Shown here piece by piece: positions 60,702-64,000 of a stretch of DNA of 64,000 nucleotides. This DNA is from an uncultured Bacilli bacterium (GTDB taxonomy: Bacteria; Bacillota_I; Bacilli_A; RF39; UBA660): the NCBI GenBank assembly GCA_947628565.1, contig CANRAH010000005.1, forward strand, positions 1 through 64,000, given 5' to 3'. The position numbers and the translations under genes are program-made. Positions within the stretch are counted from its first letter, which is position 1, and the number at the start of each line of letters is the position of its first letter. Below the pieces are notes generated by a model. The model made no database searches, was not told the DNA's origin, and saw only the letters and a list, made by a program, of their open reading frames with translations.

Positions 60702-61853
60702 TTATTTGCTTAATATTTTATCATCAATAAAAACATAATTTAATCTTTTTCCCAATCCACTTAATAACTCATACGTTATTGTTCCAGACTTTGATGCTAT
60801 CATTTCTGCTGTTACTTGATTATCAGCTCCTATTAAAGTAACTATATCCCCCTGTTTAATATTTTTTATATTGGAAACATTAATCACTAATTGATCCATA
60901 CATATCATTCCAATTATTTCTGCATACTCATTTCCAACTAAAACTTTAACATTTTTACATGATAAATTTCTAGGATAACCATCAGCATATCCTATAGAAA
61001 TAGTGGCTATCTTTTCTTTGTTCGATGCTTTGTATTTCCTTCCATAACTTACTGTTTCATTTTTATATATTTCTTTAATGCTTGATACTCTTGCTTTAAG
61101 AGATAATACTGGCAAAAGAGAAATATTTTTTTTACAATATGATTTTAAATCACTATGAACTCCATACATTATAATTCCTGTTCTTACATAATCAAATTCT
61201 AATTCTGAATAATTTAAAACTCCATAACTACTTTGAAGATGAACTTTACCAACATTAATATCGTTAGATTTTAATTCATCAATCAAACTATAAAATCTTT
61301 TAATTTGAAGATTTGTAAATTTAATATCACTTTTCTTATTACTGTCTGCAACACATAAATGAGAAAAAATTCCTAAAACGTCAATATTATCATAATTATA
61401 AATTTGTTTTATAAAATCAATTTTTGAATAATGAATTCCAATTCGATTCATTCCTGTATTTATTTTAATATGAACTTTAAGTTTTTTATTTAATTTAATG
61501 GTAGCTATATTCTTTGCATATTCTTCATCAACTATTGTTTGAATTAAATCATATTCTATAACATATTTTAAATTTTCTATACTAGTATATCCCAAAATAA
61601 GAATATTTCCTTTTATATTATTTTCTCTTAAAGAAATAGCCTCTTCTAAAGTTGCAACTGCAAAATCAAAAATACCAATGTTGTTAAGTTTATGAGAAAT
61701 CTCTATCATACCATGCCCATAAGCATTTGCTTTAACTACCGCCATTATTTTTGTTTTAGGAGAAATTATTTTCTTTATTTCCATAATATTGTGCTTCAAA
61801 TTATTTAAATCTATTTCAACCCAGGCTCTATCCATTAATAATTCATTTTTCAT
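60702..61853 (-). CDS. alr: Alanine racemase
   Basis: MAVVKANAYGHGMIE PLP-Lys motif, RTGIIMYG, SIGYADGYPR. Confidence 0.95.
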   Translation of the reverse strand: MKNELLMDRAWVEIDLNNLKHNIMEIKKIISPKTKIMAVVKANAYGHGMIEISHKLNNIGIFDFAVATLEEAISLRENNIKGNILILGYTSIENLKYVIEYDLIQTIVDEEYAKNIATIKLNKKLKVHIKINTGMNRIGIHYSKIDFIKQIYNYDNIDVLGIFSHLCVADSNKKSDIKFTNLQIKRFYSLIDELKSNDINVGKVHLQSSYGVLNYSELEFDYVRTGIIMYGVHSDLKSYCKKNISLLPVLSLKARVSSIKEIYKNETVSYGRKYKASNKEKIATISIGYADGYPRNLSCKNVKVLVGNEYAEIIGMICMDQLVINVSNIKNIKQGDIVTLIGADNQVTAEMIASKSGTITYELLSGLGKRLNYVFIDDKILSK

Positions 61854-62009
61854 TTGTTTCCTCCTTTTTAGTAATACACACTAAAAATAAACTAATTTTT
61901 TTCAATATAATTATATGTAAAAAATATTTATAATACATATATCTATGTACGTCCAAAATGCATATTTGAGAATTGTATAATAATTTAAAAGAGATTATCC
62001 ACAAATAAA

Positions 62010-62044
62010 GAGAAATTATCAAAAAAATGACAATTTCTTTTTAT
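62010..62044 (-). terminator. Terminator after cyclophilin-like gene
   Basis: AAAGAAATTGTCA..TGATAATTTCTCTTT. Confidence 0.55.
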
Positions 62045-62074
62045 ATTTAATCATAAAAATTATAATTTATCCTT

Positions 62075-62578
62075 CTAATTATTTTCAAATTTTACAGTAA
62101 TATTACCATCACCTAAATCTTCTAAATTATCAATATGTCCTAGTTTAGTATAGCTATAACTTGTGTCAAATGATTTATAAAATATAACTAAACAATTATT
62201 ACCGTATAACATTATATCTCCTGCAGTAATATGTTTAGGATTTGTTGAATTTGTAGTCAATGAATAATTCATATAAACATACTTTTCATTTTTATTTAAT
62301 TCTTCCATATTAAATTCTTGTGGTAACAAATTCAAAAATTCTTTTACAGTTTCATTATCTTCAATTGTTGCACTATATTTCTTGTTGTTTATAATTACAT
62401 TAATACTTTTAGCATTCTCCATTTTCTCTTTTTCCTCACCTTTATTCTCATCATTATAATTTTCAGTAACTTTTATAATTGAACTATTACTAAATATTTT
62501 AACTTGTAATATATCAAGTATAATAATTCCAATCAAAAATCCCAAAATAATTAAGGTAACCTTTACACTTTTTTTCAT
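62075..62578 (-). CDS. Membrane-anchored cyclophilin-like fold protein
   Basis: N-term TM; INVIINNKKYSATIEDNETVKEFLNLLP...AGDIMLYGNNCLVIFYKSF. Confidence 0.75.
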   Translation of the reverse strand: MKKSVKVTLIILGFLIGIIILDILQVKIFSNSSIIKVTENYNDENKGEEKEKMENAKSINVIINNKKYSATIEDNETVKEFLNLLPQEFNMEELNKNEKYVYMNYSLTTNSTNPKHITAGDIMLYGNNCLVIFYKSFDTSYSYTKLGHIDNLEDLGDGNITVKFENN

Positions 62579-62698
62579 AATTTCACCATTTTTACAAATT
62601 AATATTTAAATATTTTATTCTTTTAAATAACTATTATAGTATATATTTTTCGTTTATATCATTAACTTCATAATTCATTGCTTTCAATGTTAATTACA

Positions 62699-63115
62699 CT
62701 AATATGAATTAAATTGTTCTTCTAATTCTACTATTTTTTTCTTATTTATTATGTTTTCATCGTATGTGATAAAGATGTTTAAATTATATTTATTAATATA
62801 ATCAAAATCACTATAGGCACTAATTATTCCATCAGTTTCAAGTAAATCATCTATCATACCTTTTAAGCAGTATTCACAGCATAAATCTTTTATAACGATT
62901 CTATATTCCTTTATATTATTTTTTGAATATTTATTAAAGGCAACAATCGATGGTATTTTTACTATATCTAAATATAATAATATTTCCATTTTTAAAAGTT
63001 TTAATGAAATAATATTAGAAGCATATTCAACATATATTTCGTTTTCTTCATTATTTATTTTAACACTTTTAACACCATCTAAAGTTTTTAAATAATATGC
63101 TAAATCATCATTCAA
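62699..63115 (-). CDS. HMA-like protein with CCEYC motif
   Basis: EYRIVIKDLCCEYCLKGMIDDLLETDGIISAYSDFDY; ferredoxin-like pattern. Confidence 0.55.
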   Translation of the reverse strand: MNDDLAYYLKTLDGVKSVKINNEENEIYVEYASNIISLKLLKMEILLYLDIVKIPSIVAFNKYSKNNIKEYRIVIKDLCCEYCLKGMIDDLLETDGIISAYSDFDYINKYNLNIFITYDENIINKKKIVELEEQFNSY

Positions 63116-63155
63116 GAAATCCGAATATTCTATTTTTAATGTTAGTTTATCAATA

Positions 63156-63989
63156 TTACATATCGTCCTTTTTTTTATATTTTATGCTTTTCTTATCACT
63201 ATTTTCTACTTTTAACTGTTCATCAATACCTATACTATAACTAGCATTCTCATAATTTGCAATACAATTAGATAATATTGGATAATACTTAATTAGATCA
63301 TTTATTGATTTTTCTAAAACAATAGGAGTACTATTGCCCAATAGTATATTATTATATTCGTCATCTGTTAATACTTTAAAATATCCAAATGAACATATAT
63401 TTCCCAAATTATCTTTAAAATTTATTGTAAATGACGAATCAAATAATACAGCTGGGCTATTACCATATCCTTTTGGAAATATAATATTAAACGCATGATT
63501 TTCATTATTTCTTTTCCCTATAACAAATTGAGAATCTATCCCAAGAATTTTAAATATATTATGTGCTAACCCAGTGTTTTCAGAGCAAAAAGCAGCCTTA
63601 TTTTTATAAAATTCTTTTATTGACAAACTTTTTTTACCAGTTTTCATTGCGTTAAAATAAAGTAGTTGCCTTTTTTCCAAAGTGTCATAAATATTATCTT
63701 TACTTTCTTTACTTGACATATAATTAAATATTTCAAGCATTAATGGCTTAAAGAGAAATAATTCATTTAAATAAGTTTTTTCTGTTGCTAATTTCTTTAT
63801 TAATTCAAAATAAGGTAACACATCATCGTAAATTAAATTAGGGCATTCCTTATTTTTTAATGAAGCAACAGGTTTAAATTTAACTTTACTTGAAATATAA
63901 TCATCAAAAATAGTTGTATATCCTTGACCAACTACTTTTTCTTGAGCAATACTTTCTAATTCTTCAATTCTTAATTTTATGAATGACAT
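63156..63989 (-). CDS. Transglutaminase-like cysteine protease-fold protein
   Basis: AFCSENTGLAHNIFKILGIDSQFVIG..NENHAFNIIF..VLFDSSF (Cys-His-Asp order). Confidence 0.6.
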   Translation of the reverse strand: MSFIKLRIEELESIAQEKVVGQGYTTIFDDYISSKVKFKPVASLKNKECPNLIYDDVLPYFELIKKLATEKTYLNELFLFKPLMLEIFNYMSSKESKDNIYDTLEKRQLLYFNAMKTGKKSLSIKEFYKNKAAFCSENTGLAHNIFKILGIDSQFVIGKRNNENHAFNIIFPKGYGNSPAVLFDSSFTINFKDNLGNICSFGYFKVLTDDEYNNILLGNSTPIVLEKSINDLIKYYPILSNCIANYENASYSIGIDEQLKVENSDKKSIKYKKKDDM

Positions 63990-64000
63990 TATTTCTTCAT

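Noticed and set aside
1-64000. TGA-Trp recoding, considered because of Mollicutes-like AT content
   Set aside because: Core proteins are full length under the standard code, with Trp encoded by TGG.
1-64000. Prophage, IS elements, rRNA or tRNA genes
   Set aside because: No integrase, transposase or structural phage genes and no recognisable rRNA or tRNA cloverleaf found; tRNA scan by eye is not exhaustive.

Overview
Low-GC Bacillota-type chromosome segment, nearly all genes on the minus strand, standard genetic code (Trp as TGG, no TGA readthrough needed). Three parts: (A) ~1-15 kb, a type VIIb secretion (T7SS) locus with two complete EssC-YukD modules flanking WXG100-like small helical proteins, a gluzincin-type lipoprotein metallopeptidase and a DUF4176-like protein with six FDENGTV repeats; (B) ~15-55 kb, housekeeping core: ffh, rpoC-rpoB, rplL-rplJ-rplA-rplK with r-protein leaders, nusG-secE (secE, 59 aa, is missing from the ORF track), CotH/VTC/DUF4956 cluster, rpmA-prp-rplU next to a SpoIVFB/SpoIVFA-like pair, pgsA, rnpB, gpsB, recU-ponA, nth-dnaD, tig, rpe-rsgA-prkC-prpC-rlmN; (C) ~55-64 kb, accessory region. 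The best hunt candidate is in (C): a probable retron at about 58.4-60.2 kb, with a retron-type RT (NAxxH, YSDD and VTG motifs), a structured ncRNA (a1/a2 inverted repeat, msr- and msd-like hairpins) starting right after an extended -10 promoter, and a GNAT acetyltransferase 26 nt downstream that could be an uncharacterised retron accessory protein. All assignments come from reading motifs and synteny; no database search was run.
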